Assembly (NCBI GenBank): GCA_017165825.1
Contig: CM029367.1
Coordinates: 12,795,742 to 12,859,741, forward strand
Source of the DNA: Hepsetus odoe
Taxonomy: Eukaryota; Chordata; Actinopteri; Characiformes; Hepsetidae
Direction of reading: 5' to 3'
Length of the DNA: 64,000 nt
The notes beneath the pieces were generated by a model that was not told where the DNA came from, ran no database searches, and saw nothing but the letters and a program-made list of their open reading frames with translations. Below, in pieces: positions 35,356 to 50,302 of this stretch (the first letter of the stretch is position 1; every line of letters begins with the position of its first letter). The position numbers were made by a program, and so were the translations under genes.

Positions 35356-38300
35356 TACAATAACATTATTATTATTATTATAAATAATAAGTGGGATTTT
35401 TAATGATATTAATTTAATTATTTATTTTTTAAATTCTATTTTAGTTATTTATGCAATTAAAATATTTATTAGACATCTCATAACTTATATTTTAGGGATT
35501 CATAGATTCATAGATTAATTTGTATTAGTGATCTTTTTGCCCCTTTTTATTATGTTAGTGATCTATTTTTTTATTCCTTTTTTGGTCTTTATTTATTATT
35601 TTGCATATCTATTCATTTTAAAAATGTATTATGTTAGAGATTTATGCATTTCATTTTTATTTGAGATCCATGAAGGATTACATTAAATGGCTATTTAGGC
35701 TTTTTTTGTTGTTGTTAGTTTCTTCGCACAATATATTGTTTAAATATAAACTGGGTTTCTTGATTATTTTAGTCAGCGTAAACTGGCCTCAGTATTTGCA
35801 GCATTAGATGTAGTTTAAATCACTCCTAGTCTTTTCTGCCTTTAAAAAAAAGAGAAAAAAAAGCTAAATCTGAGTCAAATCTGAATTCGTGGTGTGTGTT
35901 TACTCACAGCGTGTCAGATTCAGCACCTTTGTTTAGTGGCTTGGCCTCAGAAGTGCAGGTAAAAGTGTGTACTGAGCAGCCTGCATCCTCCACAGCCGCT
36001 CAGCCTTAATGGAACTGGCTGACGTGCAAGAGGAGAGAAGAGATGATCTCACTGCACTGAGCGTCCTGCTTGTTTCTCCGTTATGGCTGTTAGTTGGATT
36101 TGAAGGTGCTGAGCACTCACAATCTGACTTTAGCTCTGCACAGTGTAGATGTTAAAGCGGGAGCTGTTTGAAACTCTCGGCCCTCAGCAGGCTCTCCGAG
36201 CTTTTTGGCTTCTTTCAGGACTGAACAGGCCATCAGATGACCAGCCGAGTCATTAAATGTTCTTAAATCATGCAGAGTTTATTGCTTTGACCTTTGGTTG
36301 AGTTATAAAAGAAATAACTGTCTCCACAGCTTCGAGAGTTGATTTTGTTCCATACGAGTTGTCCTCTTGATGTGACGCTTTCTGCCAGAATTAGAACTAC
36401 TGTTGGAAAAGGATGTATTTTCAGTCTCCTTCCGGCACCACCAGGCCCTCGGGGCTGTAAAAGTGCCTAAAGGTGATCCGTGTCTGCAGAATAATCAGCC
36501 AGTGCTGCATAATACAGACTAATGTTGAGATTACAATGCGTTTAACACATCAGTGAAGCTTCAGTGAGAGATGAGCCGCAACGTTAAGACTATTTTTTTG
36601 TGAGGGACACAGTACACACACTTTCAGAGCAGGAAAGGGGTGTTTTACACAGTAACTTTCATTAAAAACCACATTTTCTGAGGAAAGGAAGGATCTCCTA
36701 ACATAAACCTTCCAAACAAACTTTTCCACATTATTAAACCCTGCTCCTAGAATGACTTATTCTTTTCATATCAATAGAGTTTTAACTTTAACTCTTTGCA
36801 CATACATTTCCAAACCCTCTGATTGACTGGTGCTGCGAGTGGCTCATCACGGGCTCCAATTAAAACGTCCCCACAAAAGAAACTCGAACCACATTGTCGG
36901 AAAGAATGGAAGACAGTCTGACTCTTTCACACACCCTCACACACACACACCCCTACGTAAGCTGCACAGAATTCATTATTTAATTAATTGGCCCCTAAAA
37001 CGTTAGTATTTTATTGGCTGAACTGGCCTGAGAATGGATCAGTAGCTGACCTGCGAATGAAGAAAAAAAAACAAAACACAACAACAACAAAATGAGTCTG
37101 TATTAAAACACATGCTGCGTTGCTGGTTAGTCATCCTGAATGATTGTATCTAGTGTGGTATTAAGAGCAGAGGAAGAGTGAAGACCGAATAGTGAAATAG
37201 TGAAAAGCATGAGCAACGGGCCAGTTCTGCTTCTTTTCCTCTCACTCCTGAATAAAGGCTTTTAGTCTGAGAGGGCCGAGGAGCGTTCCTCTACCGGGAG
37301 GTCAAAAGGTAGTTAAATTTGCAAATTTGTAAATACGTAATGTCATAATAAGGTGGTGCATCTGATCTCACAGGGTTTGAACCGTGATGGATGCTGGAAT
37401 TAAACAATGTTATTATCTAAGGCTGAAGAATTTAAGGAGAGAATTAAATGATGAATTTTCGGACCATTTCTGGGAATATGGTTTAAATTCAGATTGTTTT
37501 TCTGGAACTGAGTTTAATAAACGAAGGGCCTTTTTGGGTTGAACCCTGAACGTTTCGTTTGAAATACCCAGTCACTTGTTCTCCTATCATGTGGGTCACG
37601 TCTTGTGGATCTACCTCCTATTCATGAAAATTGCAGGCCTCTGTAAATTTCTCCGCTTTAAACTCGCTGCTGGAGTAGGCTGTAGTTAAATGATTACAGT
37701 TTAAAATACTGATTTTTGAAGCCCTTGTTTGTGACTGAATTAATTTGCAGAAGCTTCAGTTATTATAGCTTGAGTTTAAGCTCTAAACTCCGTGTTTGGT
37801 GTGTATTAACAGTAGTCTTTCGTCTTTTACTATGCTATTATTTAAGAAATGGCCTCTTTTTGTCCTGCTTCTTATGCTGCACATTTGGACAGCTGACGCC
37901 ATGTTTATGGTTTTAAAAAGTACTTTGGCACCTGAAGGTTGGCTATTAACCAGAAATTGTTTCAGGGATATGAAACGTTCAGCCAGAAAAGCAAATGCGT
38001 TCAAACCGCCAGCCAAACAGCAATGAGATTTTGTTTTTTTTTTTTGTTTTTTTTCTAGAGCTGGTCATTCACTTTGGATTTAACTCTACACTGAGACTAC
38101 TCACCAGATAATTTGTACTTAGTTTTTCCATGATGTGCCTATTTAGTGGAACATAACTGACATTAAGCAGAATTCTTTGGATAAATCACACACTTATCTC
38201 GTTATTTGTTATATTAAAGCAGGGCATAATGCTGTTTTTCATACACATACGAGAAATGGTAATCCATCTCTTTCTCGGATGCACACAAATGGCCAGAAAT

Positions 38301-39423
38301 ATTAATCATTGCTGACTCACATACAAGGCTTTATAGAAAGAGTCAAATTCTTTGTTTATTAGATTTAACTTCAGTAAGTGCTTGGGCCGATTCCAGCGCC
38401 ACGTCCCAATCGGAAGGCGCCGCAGCCGAGTCCTCCTAAGCAGGCCTGCCACTGTGAATGAGCCAGCCTTATGACTCAACTAATACTTTCTTCATAAAAC
38501 CCTGTCAAAAAGAAAGAGATATTATACATGCATACACATATATATATATATATATATTTATAGTTCCCGTACCTCAACATTAGGTCACAGGCACGGTGCT
38601 GTCTGCCACTCCGGCTGAGCTAGAGCTTAACCTAACTAGCCAGTCCCTAACCTTACTGTTGTTTTTCCTTTGCTTTTGCAAATGCCTCGTTAGACAAAAA
38701 TGTGTGGCACTTGTTTTATAAGTCTGTTGGGGTCAGAAGTGAGAAGACGTGATATGCTGCCTTGATTAAAGCCAGGCCGGGGTTCATGAGGAGTGCATGT
38801 TAGCGGAGTTCCGCTCTGCTGGGCCTTCTCTCTGCGTCTTACACAAGGAGGACACGCTGCACTGCAGCTTCTGGTTATCCTCAAAAACACACACGCAGAA
38901 ATAATGTGTCTTTTGACTGGACAGACAGCAGCCCAGAGGTTTCTGCTTCTGACAGAAACGTACACCTGCTAGAGAGAAGTTTGTGTGAGCAAAGGAATGA
39001 AAAAACAATTTTATAAAGTTAGGCCAGTGACCTCCCCACAAAGCTACAGGTAGTCGCAAAGAATATTTTTTGGTTAATTTTTTTTTGCTGTTGTTGTTTT
39101 TTGCAACAAACTGGATATGATGCTTTGAGGCTGACATGCATACATTTCAGAAAAATACTTTTAATACTGTTCAGAACAGAAATACTGTTCCTGGACAAAA
39201 CAGAGACAAAAATCTGTGCAACTTTTCTCCTTTTTGTCCACTTCCTTCCTGTGGACATGGAGGGAGTTAAAAGTGTTAACTTGTGTTTAATTATGGTGGG
39301 CACTCAACCCTTCTCCCCTTTACCTCATCTCCAAAAAAGACCCTGGGGGCCCTCTGTGTTCTGGACATGTAGCTTTCACATTAACACTAGCAGGTTACTG
39401 ATTACCCATCTGTCAGAGAAAGA

Positions 39424-39461
<38 letters not shown>

Positions 39462-39480
39462 GTGTGTGCGTGCGTGCGTG

Positions 39481-39515
<35 letters not shown>

Positions 39516-40912
39516 TCACTGAGGATCCAAAGGGCTGACAAAATGAAATGGTAATGCAAATATAATCCCAGTACACGACCCCTAATCAGGCCCCCGAGAA
39601 GTGCACTGGAAACGCCTCACATGCCATCTGATACGCCTCAACACACACTCACCTAACAACCAAGACTGATGGTCCAGCTCCCCAGCACAAACACAGCAGG
39701 TTCCTGGGAGCGCACTTGGGCAGCCCCCGGCGTTATCTGCCTCTCTGATCTGCTCCAATCCGTCTTGTTCACACTGGCGCTAACATGGCAGAGGGCAGGG
39801 GAGTCAGACAGTTCCGCCTGAGGCACGCTCGCCCCCGGTCTCAGTCTTCTCTCACTCTGCCTCTCCCACTTTGTTCTCAGAAATAAAGGTGCCAAAAATG
39901 GTTCCACAGAAGATCCATTTTTGTTTCCATAAAGCAGAGGTTCTCATACGTTTTTACTTCTTGGACCCCTTCTAGTGTGAAAAAAGGTTGATGTACCTTG
40001 AATGGAGCCTGGTTATGTGGCTGTTCTTTTAAGTTAAGTTAGGGATGGAAAATAATTATTTGTTATTGTGATAAACTTCATGACCATACAATTTTCTGGA
40101 ACATTTTAGAATACAGTAAGGTCTTATAGAGCAGGTCTCATTATGAAGGGAGCATGAGTAATCATATTTAGTGGCATTTAGTGCAATGCAGAAGCTGAAA
40201 AAATATATTTGTGCTCATATTTAATAGGACATGTTTTAAATGTGGCACTGCTGGGACTGTGTTGATTATAGGGTATTGGCTCAGGTCATGGTATATACTA
40301 TGTACTATATGCTCATAAAAAGCAGGCGATGGGAGTGACGTGCCAGCATTTTAAATCCAACGTGGCTCAAGTTCCGACCCGCGCACATCATCTGGAACCT
40401 AATGGATCTCTAGGGTCTTTGGACCTTGTTTTGAGGAGTATCGTTCTGCAGACAGGTTCTGTGGATTTTTTATATTTTTATACACTTAAATGTAGTTTTT
40501 GAAAGGTTCATGACCAATAAAAGTATTGAATGCTATATAGAAAAATTTCTCTTTCCTTTAAGGTTTTGTTCCAGTTGCAGTAATATTGTTTTTTGTTACA
40601 TCAAAAATGTCATGGCATGTGACTTCCATGTCTTTTTAGTGTTTTATTCAAACAACACCCTTCACTTCTGAGCGCAGTGGAAGTGCTGTTAGGGCTATGA
40701 TGTGTTAAAGACAGAGGATCCACAGCTGCAGGAGGAAACGAGACAAGCTTACAGGTGACAAGGATCATTTCCCAAGAGCTGCTAACACTCCTGACCTGCT
40801 GTGTGCTGCACTGTGATTGCTTGAATACACTCTCTGGGCAAAGGGACAAGTTGAGGAGGATGCAAAAATCAATCTTACCAGCTCACACTCACCTACATAC
40901 TCTTCCATTTGT

Positions 40913-40948
<36 letters not shown>

Positions 40949-43335
40949 GCACGTCCTCAGAGATTCATTTTGTTATTAAAGGTTCAGTTAAAAAGAGAAA
41001 CTTAATCATCGAAACATACAAATAAATGTGCTTTCACTGATATGCTGTCATCAAGCTGAATATCGTTTTTTAAAACTTAAAGAACCTGAAAGGGAAAAGA
41101 GCCGCAGTTTCTCTTCTTTTTAGCTATTCTATTTGTATGCATTTTTATTTTGCATAACAGTTTTAGTGAGTATGTCAGTAAGCTCTTCTGCCTTTGGTTG
41201 ATTTGTTAATGACGAGCAGGTTAAACATTTGCATTATACCGTAAAATGTGTAAGACAAATATTGTTTAAGACAGAAACTGAAACTCTGAATGTAAATCTC
41301 AGTCTGGAGCCATGATTTGTTTCACTTTCCCGTTAAAAAGAAGACGTTAAGAGAAACACAGGGCCTAAATTAAACGGGGATGTGTAATACAATTAACTCC
41401 CATTCTTAAGAAGCCCCACAGTCATTCTATAGTCTAAGTGAGTGCAGAGCAGAGGGAGGGGATACGTGGCGTGTGTTTATACTCATATTGAACCGCTGGA
41501 GGCTCTGGTATGCGTCAGCAGTAAGTTTTAATGCCTTTTTAATTGCTCTATTAAAAAGCACAGCAAGTCTCTAAGATAGGTCTGATCCTCCACTTAAAGA
41601 AGGAGAGGGAGAACTCAGAAGTCTTTCCAAATTCTGAAGAAAATAAGGCAGTTACACCCCATGCAAACCCGAAACTCATCCCAGCTCAAAATCGCTGCCC
41701 ATAAAGGTTGTGCAGTCAGGACCGTGCACGTCCTACTGAGCCCCTCTTGTTCTGGCGGACAGTGTCTTGTTCAGTGACCCTGAGACACGGCCGCTTGGCT
41801 GCCATCGCCCTGTCCTTTTACAACTCTGCACAAACACCCCATCTCCATAGCCGTTTTTGATGCGCTGCCAGGGCACACTCGTTAATAGAGCGTGGCGGCG
41901 TTGAACGTGAATGCATGCGTGTGTGGGTGCTAAGGCTGTCAGGCCCAGTGTGTATTCACAAATTAATAACACCTCGCACAGAAATGGTTTTGTGCACATG
42001 CTGGAGAGTTGCAGTTGGATGGAATCTTGCAGGTACATGACCGGGAGTTTTCTCCTCCAGTGCTTCAACTGAGTTACGTGATAGTTTGACGCTATATACT
42101 TCTATCTGTAGATATTAGCAATAGATGCTTTAGCTAGAGGCAGACAATAAATATTATTATCAAGATGGTACATTTTGGAATATGTCCATGGCACACTGAA
42201 CACGTTTTTATGGTTTTACTTTAGCAATTTACATTTTTCTAAAACTGAAAACTTTTTTGTGTTCCACTAAGGACTAAACCTTTTTTACATTTTTGTTATT
42301 TTTATTTCAAAATGTTTCTCTTTACAATGTTTGATAGGACAGTGTGTAAAATGGTTTAAAGCAAATCTTACTTTGTCACTATTTATGCCATATCTCACTC
42401 TCTCACCCTTGACCTGCATACAAGCTGCACTTAAAAAGTCTCATAATTCTTCCTCATTTTGTTACTGTGCATGTGGGATGCAGTGAGGTCTGCCTTGATT
42501 CATGGATTTATCTTTCAGATCACTTTCAGAAAAGAAAGAAAAGCCTCCACTTTACATCATCTAGCCCCATTCCACCAGAACACGATCCCCAAACATGTAG
42601 ATTACAGCACACTGCAAGTGCTGCTAGTTTTCTTGTGTACTCATGTTCTTGTATACATCTTTCCCCAGCTGAATCCACTGTTCACTAGGGCCGAATGGTG
42701 AAAAGTGGAAATGGGATTTTTAACAGAATTTTGATTGCAATTTTAATGTTATTTTTAGCCCCAAACAATTTTCCTACTTGAATATCAAACGGAATATAAT
42801 TGAGTGTGAGTAAACTCCTGTTAGATATTAGATGCTATTACATGTTAAATGTGGGATATAATTAAAACTGCAGTATTTAAGTTTTTTGCATTTTTTAAAG
42901 ACTAAAATCCTTCATCTTAACTTTTTTTCTGTGCGACAATTTGTTTAGTACCTGGTACTTAATCCTCCGTTTGTGTTTGTACTTTCTGTACAAACAAATG
43001 TTAATCGATTTTTTGGCAGTTTGGAGGATTTTCCTGCGTACATTTTTGAGACGAAGCCGAGAAAATATTAGAAAAATATTGTCCTAAATCCTCTGCACTT
43101 TTTGAGCAGCGCTGGTGGAATTCTTGCTTGATTTAATAAGCTGCTGTTAAACCACAGCCCAAGCAGGACGGGCAGCGGCTCTGGTAGTTAATGACTCCGA
43201 ACAGGACTGGCAGGATGACCTCTGAACCTGGGTCAGACTGAAAGGCACCACGTGGCTGAACAGACAAACAACGCTGCGTCATGTAGAGGACCGTTATCTT
43301 TCACAGAGCACTAGCTGCAGTCGGGGAGTCTGCCA

Positions 43336-43370
<35 letters not shown>

Positions 43371-46300
43371 TCACAAGAAGGCTTGTGTGGTACGAAGGCA
43401 AACAAATAAACATGTACGCGTACACTTACGCTCGCTGTTTAGATGGAGCATGCTGATAACGGTCATTAGCGAGTGTCTAATCTCAGAGAGGGCTTTTGCA
43501 TTCTGGCCTAGCGTGGGAAAGATTGCTAGTGTTTTCCAGCTTTTTCTACTTAATATTAGAAAACCTATTCCACATTTCTTCTCTGCTGCTGTCCATCATA
43601 ATCCACTATTACTACAAGGAACAAAAAACGGTGTTTCTGAAATGTGTATTTGTCTTGTCATCAAAGGCCAGCTTCTCAAATGACGTGAAGAAAAACTTAA
43701 ACAGTGATCATGGAGTAATGCCTTGACTTGACTTTATTTAAATGTGTGGATTTTTACCACATGAACAACACATTCTACATGGAAAGTATGAAGTGCATTT
43801 TGAAATCTGCCATTTGATTGTGCATGAGATGTCTTGGAGAGGTGGAGGCGATTTCCCTGCTCCAACAAACCCATTTAACCTCGTAATTGTATAATGAGTA
43901 GATTAGGCATGTTAGAGCAGGGAAATCACTAAAAGGACCAGGTTCTGGCCCTACAAGAACTCTCTTTGAGCAAATTCAGTGAATCACACAGTTGTTACCC
44001 AAATTGATGCTGCCTTTATACTTGTAAGAGAGTATTTTCTGACAGTTGACTCCAACCATTTCTATTCAGTGAAAAAGGGTTGGTTAGAAAGTGTGTCAGT
44101 TTCTCTCTCGACCACTAGTTGGGTGGTGTTGCAAGGGCACTCCCTTTAAGTTCCTCCTAGCCCACATGGTTGGCATGGACAGCACCATCTATAACTTTTT
44201 GCCTCATGCTAAAAATGTCCCAGGCGCACCCAAACTGTGGCTTCATTGCCCTCTCATGTGTGTGTGTGCGTGCGTGTGTATGTTTGTGTGGGCATCTCTA
44301 AGTAGCCTGGCTTTGGCATTGTTCATTTTTAACATTCACACCATTGTATCCCGCGTGGCTGATGGCAGGCATTGTTAGAAAGTGTGAGCGACTGAGCCGC
44401 CTTTAGAGCAGAATTGCTCCTGAAATAGATGTATGCATTCTTCTCACAGGTGTCAGGGCATTTGCAGGCTGAATATTATGGATTAGCCAGCCTTGTGGAA
44501 GAGTATTGTTTTACATATGTGTTGTGGTCTAAAATAAAGACGCGCTCGAACACACACGCAGGATAGTTTTCAGACTCTGCTCCATAAGCATTTAAATGTA
44601 ATAGAGACCTCGTTGCTGTAATTGGCTTTGGAGAGTTTGATTGGAGATCAGATTAACTTAGCCCAATAAACAGAGAAATAAAAGGGAGGAAGAAGAATGG
44701 CCTCGTCCTTGGGCCAGATCTGCTGAAGAGCATGGTTGGCCTTTGCTTTGTTGCCGGAGACTGCTGCAGCGGTAAGGGCCAGTCACACTGCCACAGGTTG
44801 TTTTTCTTGCAGATGAAATTTCATGCTGTTTAATTTTAACTAGCTTCTTTGGCTCAAATTAACTTAAGAAAATGTTTCTGTAAGCAAAGCGCCAAATGCT
44901 GCAACCATTGGTGTGGAGGGAAAGAGCCTCTTAGCGAATCTGGAGCCCAGAGACTTCAAAAAAGCCCACACACTCCATCCACACGGAACCATACAGTCAT
45001 AGCGTTGCACCAGCAGTGAAAGCAGGAAAATTAAAAGAGCCATGAAGCAAGATTGCTAATCAGCCAGTTTTGGGTTTCCAATAGCTGCAAGAAATGAACA
45101 AAAAAGTCATTTAAATTACCAGCCACATTCAATTATGTTGCAATTAATTGTCCGATAAAATTGCATGATGATGATGACAGACCAGTTATGAAATGCTATG
45201 ACTGTGCGGTTCCGTGTGGATGGAGTGTGTGGGCTTTTGGAAGTCTCTGGGCTCCAGATTCGCTACGAGGCTCTTTCCCTCCACATCACTGGTTGCAGCA
45301 TTTGCATCAGGAAAAGACGTGCTGCACTGCTGGGCTACTGACTGCTCATACAGTCTGCAGTTACACAGAGTTAGGTAGTCAGGGAATGACCATTTTAGAG
45401 CAAAAAACAAGAATATATGCCATAAACATGCTTAGCAAATACTTAACTGGCAAATAACAAATTATCACTTGGTATATCCTTCTATTTACCAGCATATATA
45501 TATATATATATATACGTCTCAAACCAACTGACTGAAAAAATGTCCTACATAGAGCATCCTTATTGCTGCATGTTCTATTACAGAAGGCTGCTAAAGGCAA
45601 ATGAGCCTCTTATTAATCACAAGGTGTCCAATCGCAGATTCAGTTTAGTGTTATTAAGCGTTGTGATCTGATGATTACTGACAATTAAACAAGCTGGTTT
45701 TCTTACTGTGATTTTAGGGCTCATGTATGCAACAGTTTCTTCTGATTGGCTGCTCTTTATTGCAGTTCATTGAAAAATGTGAGGCTGAAACACCCCTTTA
45801 GCAAACGAAATAAATATATAAATGTGCTAATTTTTTAACATCACAAATACAATGATTTGACTTCAGTTTTCATGCCTGGACTTTATGGATGAGGGAACAG
45901 TAATGCATTTATGAATTCATTTTTAATTTCAGAGAAGTGATGATTTGGGCCTTTTAATGAACTCAGAGTCATCACAGTTATGCTTTGTAGCAATACAGTT
46001 CCAATACTAGAAAAAAGCCCATATCATGAAGCCCAGTTCCCACAGTGCTGCAGTAAAATCTAAAGACGGGACATTGCAATGTCACACTTTTAAAAAGTCC
46101 AATAAAATGACTGGAGATTGTCAGAAATAATTGCTGATAATGATGGAATAGCTCTGACACGCCTGTTTCCTTGTATGACTTGCTCAGTGGCTCTGTACTG
46201 TTTTTTTCCAGAATACAGAATGTTTTACTGGTGGACAGGCGTTGACTCTAAAGTGCAGTGTTGATTTACTCTTATCTTTAACCTGATACTGCACTTTCCA

Positions 46301-49300
46301 CACACACACAAATCTGCCTCATCTGAGTCAAAACAGTGAAATTCTACACAGCACTGTTATCTCTCCACTCCAGACTTAGTGATTGACGGTCTAATGTCTC
46401 GCCCGCTCTCTAGCTCACACACTCTCACTCTCTCTTCCCCGCAGCTGTACGGCTACTGCTACCAGGACAGCAATGACATTAAGGACACTGTGACAGCCAT
46501 CACGGAGCTGGGCAGCCCTTTGGAGATGATCCAGCTGCTGCAGACGCCCTGGGAGGAGAGGTTCAGGGTGAGTCAGTCACCATATCACACATTCCATCAA
46601 CTTTCTGTCTGCAGCTGAAAGGGGAGTGAGAGAGGCTTCAGGGACGGCTCATAAGAGCACTGACTATGCGGCACACAGTCAGATTTGAAAATTGGCTGTC
46701 GAGTCAGTTGAGGTGCTTGTAGTCAAACAAGCTGAACACTGATGTGTAAACCATACAAGTGGCATTTTATCTTTAATTAATAAAAATGCTCAGATCAGTG
46801 TAGTGGTTGCTTTAGTTTGTCTAGAAAATGTAAAAAAATGTATTACTATGCTTAGGTATGTTAAAAATATCAGAAATTGTCAGAACATTTGATTGATGTA
46901 AATAAACAAACTGAAAACACTGGTTTTAATATTAATAAAGGACTCCTAGACGGCGAAGCCTCAACTTGTACTTCTTTAAGTGTGGTGTATAAAAAGAAGA
47001 AAATAGCCAAGGCTTGAGTCAAGAGAACTCATAAAGTGCTGACTAAATTACAGAACTGCAGTAAAACTACAGGCATATCTATAGTTAGTTTGATGCAATT
47101 TTTTCTCTCTTTTTTTTTGGTTTTCTAAGACAATATGCTAAGGTTTAGAAATGACAAGAACAGCAAATACACCACAAAAAGAAATGTGTGAATTATTTCC
47201 CAAAAGTGTGCTAAAGTGGGGCTGAAGGAAAGGTTTCTGCCCAGCTTTCTCTGTCAGGATGAAGTTGTTAAAGGGCTCGTGCAGACTGGGCAGCTCCCAA
47301 CTCTCAGCTTGCTGTGCACTTCCTGTTTCTGCTGACAGACGCATGGCTCTCACCCAGCTGACCCTACTAATCTCAATCTGTTCTGTTACTCGTTATAATT
47401 ATTTCCTATTATTTTCCTGTGTCTCCAGCGGATCCTCCTCAGGGACTTTTAGTTTACTTCCTTAGACTACAAGACAAGACACACATAGCAGCTATCTGAC
47501 ACTTTTGAAATGCAACTTGTTTAGTGTATGATCGCAAAAATATGATCTGTATTGAATTAAAAAGGTGTAGACTATAATTAATTACATGAAATTACATCTG
47601 TAGATCCATATATACTCACACACAGTGCTGTTCATAAATGTACATCATTTTTCACATCAGTGACATTAAAGTCTCACTCTCACTATTATTGGAGATGCCA
47701 AGATCAAGATCTTTGATATCATATACAAGCAATAAACACTTCATTTCACATCATATAAAAAAAAAACAGTGTATACTTAGAAAATAAGTGCCATAATGAG
47801 ATTCTTTGTGGATATTGTGGATTCTGACAACAGAGTGACTTATGTGCTATCGATTCTCAGCTTGTGGAGAATTTTCAGTCCGCCAAACAACTTCAGTCTG
47901 CCTAACCTGTGTGTAGTCTGTTTATTATTCAAACTGCAAATGTAATTAGTGAGCCAGGTCATCAGTGATTCATTTGAGTTGACGCTTGTCATTCAGGATA
48001 CATGCAAATGCATTCTTTTTTCAACAGTTAAATATTATGTGCTTCTTACATTCTTAGTGCAAAATGTAGGATAAATACAAAATCACTGCAGAATGCACCA
48101 TTTGTGTGAATATTTTTGTTGATGCAAGAAAAATGTACATATATTTTTGTTAAGGTTCTGCAGTGATATATGACTCAACATTGCTGTAAGGTTTGTTAAA
48201 GTTGCTAACTTTGTGAATACACAGTAAACGTCTAAACTCTCTGGAATAATTGTTTCTGTCGGGTGCGTTTAACAACAGTGCAAGAGAAAACATGTTAGGG
48301 ATTCAAATGTATCCCAAACTATGAAAATGGTTGACTGGATCAAAATCCCCATTTCTGCCTGCGCTGTCATGCCTTTAAGTGGGAGCCACCACACACACAG
48401 ACACACACTGGCCAGCAGTGGAAGCCCATTTGCGTGCACCACTGAGGAGTGCGCCACACTCATCTATGTGTCATCGCAGCAGTGCACAACTCAACGGTGC
48501 AATTCATAACCAAACTCAGCGAGGACTCATCATCCCTTCAACACCCCGATTGCTTTTCAAGTTGGAGAACAGCTTTGCAAATCCAATTCTAATTTCCCTC
48601 CAACGAAGGCCTAGACAAGGGCTGCGAGAAGCGTCTCACCACATACTTTTTAATATTTGCTACATAAACTTTGTAGTTTAGTTTCCTAAATTCCCAGCAG
48701 TAGAGAGGGTTTCATGAGAGAACGAATAGAAAAGATTCCTCATTTCACTTCAGTGGCTCAAATTTTTAATTATATTTATTTTTAAAGGCTCTTCAAAAGT
48801 TTCCTGCGTCTTTTTAATTCCCTGTTTTGACTTTGAGCTGTCGGAGCTGATTTATTTAAACTAAAGAAAACTTTAAAACGTTTTTGTTAACTGACTTAAA
48901 TCTACAGTGAGAATAACCCAAGTTCAGAACTACAAACCGGAGGAAGTTGAAAACACTCAGAAGGACAGCTGTTTACGTCAGAAAATAAACTTGGCTCTAA
49001 ACGCAAGATCTTATAGTGACATGACAAGCCAGTTGCGATCGAATGGTATTAAAACTGAACACAAAAGCAGAACATAATTGATTCCATAAATTTTTCACCT
49101 ACTCCGTTTTCAGTTACGTCTTACATCTCACTGATTTCTTTACCCGAATTCCACTGTGATTACACTGTCCATCTGATTACACTGTCCATCTGATTACACT
49201 GTCCATCTGATTACACTGTCCATCTTGCTCTGATATTTTTTTTTGGATTGCGTCATTTCATTTAGCCCATCTCGTCTATCTTTCCTGTCCATTTCCTCTG

Positions 49301-50259
49301 CTTTTTGCCATAAAAATGTCCCGTCCTGCCATGTGCATGCTGAACAAAAGGGAGGTGGCCACACTGAAGAAGAAAACCAACGCAGTGAACGCTTTAGCAG
49401 CATTTGAATTGCATATGAGGCACTAATAGGCTCTGGGGAGGCCAACGAAACTGCTGACTACCAAACAGCTCATTTAGGTCCAGAGCCATTTCCTGTGCTC
49501 ACTGACGAAAGCTTTCATAGCCATGCCCGCTTGGCCAGGTCCACTAAACACCAGCCTGAGACAGGCGTGCACACCAAATTAAACCAGACAAGTGAAGATA
49601 CGGCCACAGTGACTGCCACACATGCATATGCACATGCACTGCGTAGTGCACTCTATATAGCTTTTTTAATGGACGTACATCAAATTGTAACAAAATCTTT
49701 TTTTTCAGCTTTGTAAATACATGTAAATACATCATGTTCACACATCACAAAGTAGCTTCTTCAAGAATCCTTCAGTTACATGTTCTGTAAATGAGTGCTT
49801 TTAAGGGTTTACCTGGAAAGTCATTTGCTTATGTTAAATTGAACTTTTTACTTTCCCAGCATTTTGCATTTTTCTAAACAGCAGTGAATTGAAACAAATC
49901 CATTTTTGTGTCTAATGAAACTTAGAGAAAAATTAAGTTTGAATGAAATATAAACGCACATCAACACACAAATATACAACATGCACAGTCCACAGGGCAG
50001 AGCTCGACCTTTCCCAGTGGTTCCTAATCCTGAGTACATTAAAAACAGCTTTTGTGTGGTGTGAAAGGCAGGCATAGTGTTCCCTTCTCCTTCTCCTTCC
50101 CAGTGCTTTTGTTCATCCTGCTTTTCAGCAGTCCTCCGGCAGTGGGGATTTAGCTGTGCCAGGTCTCTTCTTCAACACCAGTGGCCTTCTGCTATCCCCA
50201 GACTGACCCCTTACATCCTCATACACAATAAGAGCACTAATTCCCAAGGCACAATCACA

Positions 50260-50302
<43 letters not shown>

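Larger units (their letters stand above)
35073..46444 (+). other. pkdcc: pkdcc intron 1 (11.4 kb)
   Basis: A GT-AG intron. Contents: (AAT)n at about 35300-35354; CA/GT microsatellites at 39424-39514, 40916-40947 and 43338-43370; a TA run at about 45496-45514; a possible MITE half at about 39882-39937; and a long inverted repeat at 44893-45305. Most of 36000-39000 and 43400-45500 is repeat-poor with several TAATTA-type sites, so it may hold enhancers. I see no other exons. Confidence 0.85.

Noticed and set aside
39930..40450. hAT-like element suggested by a CAGAGGTTCTC start and a far CTG end
   Set aside because: Inverted ends are weak and the 8-bp flanks (CCATAAAG and CAGACAGG) do not match, so the limits cannot be supported.
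44893..45305. microRNA precursor
   Set aside because: The arms are far too long and too perfectly paired, and the loop is 185 bp; it does not look like a miRNA hairpin.
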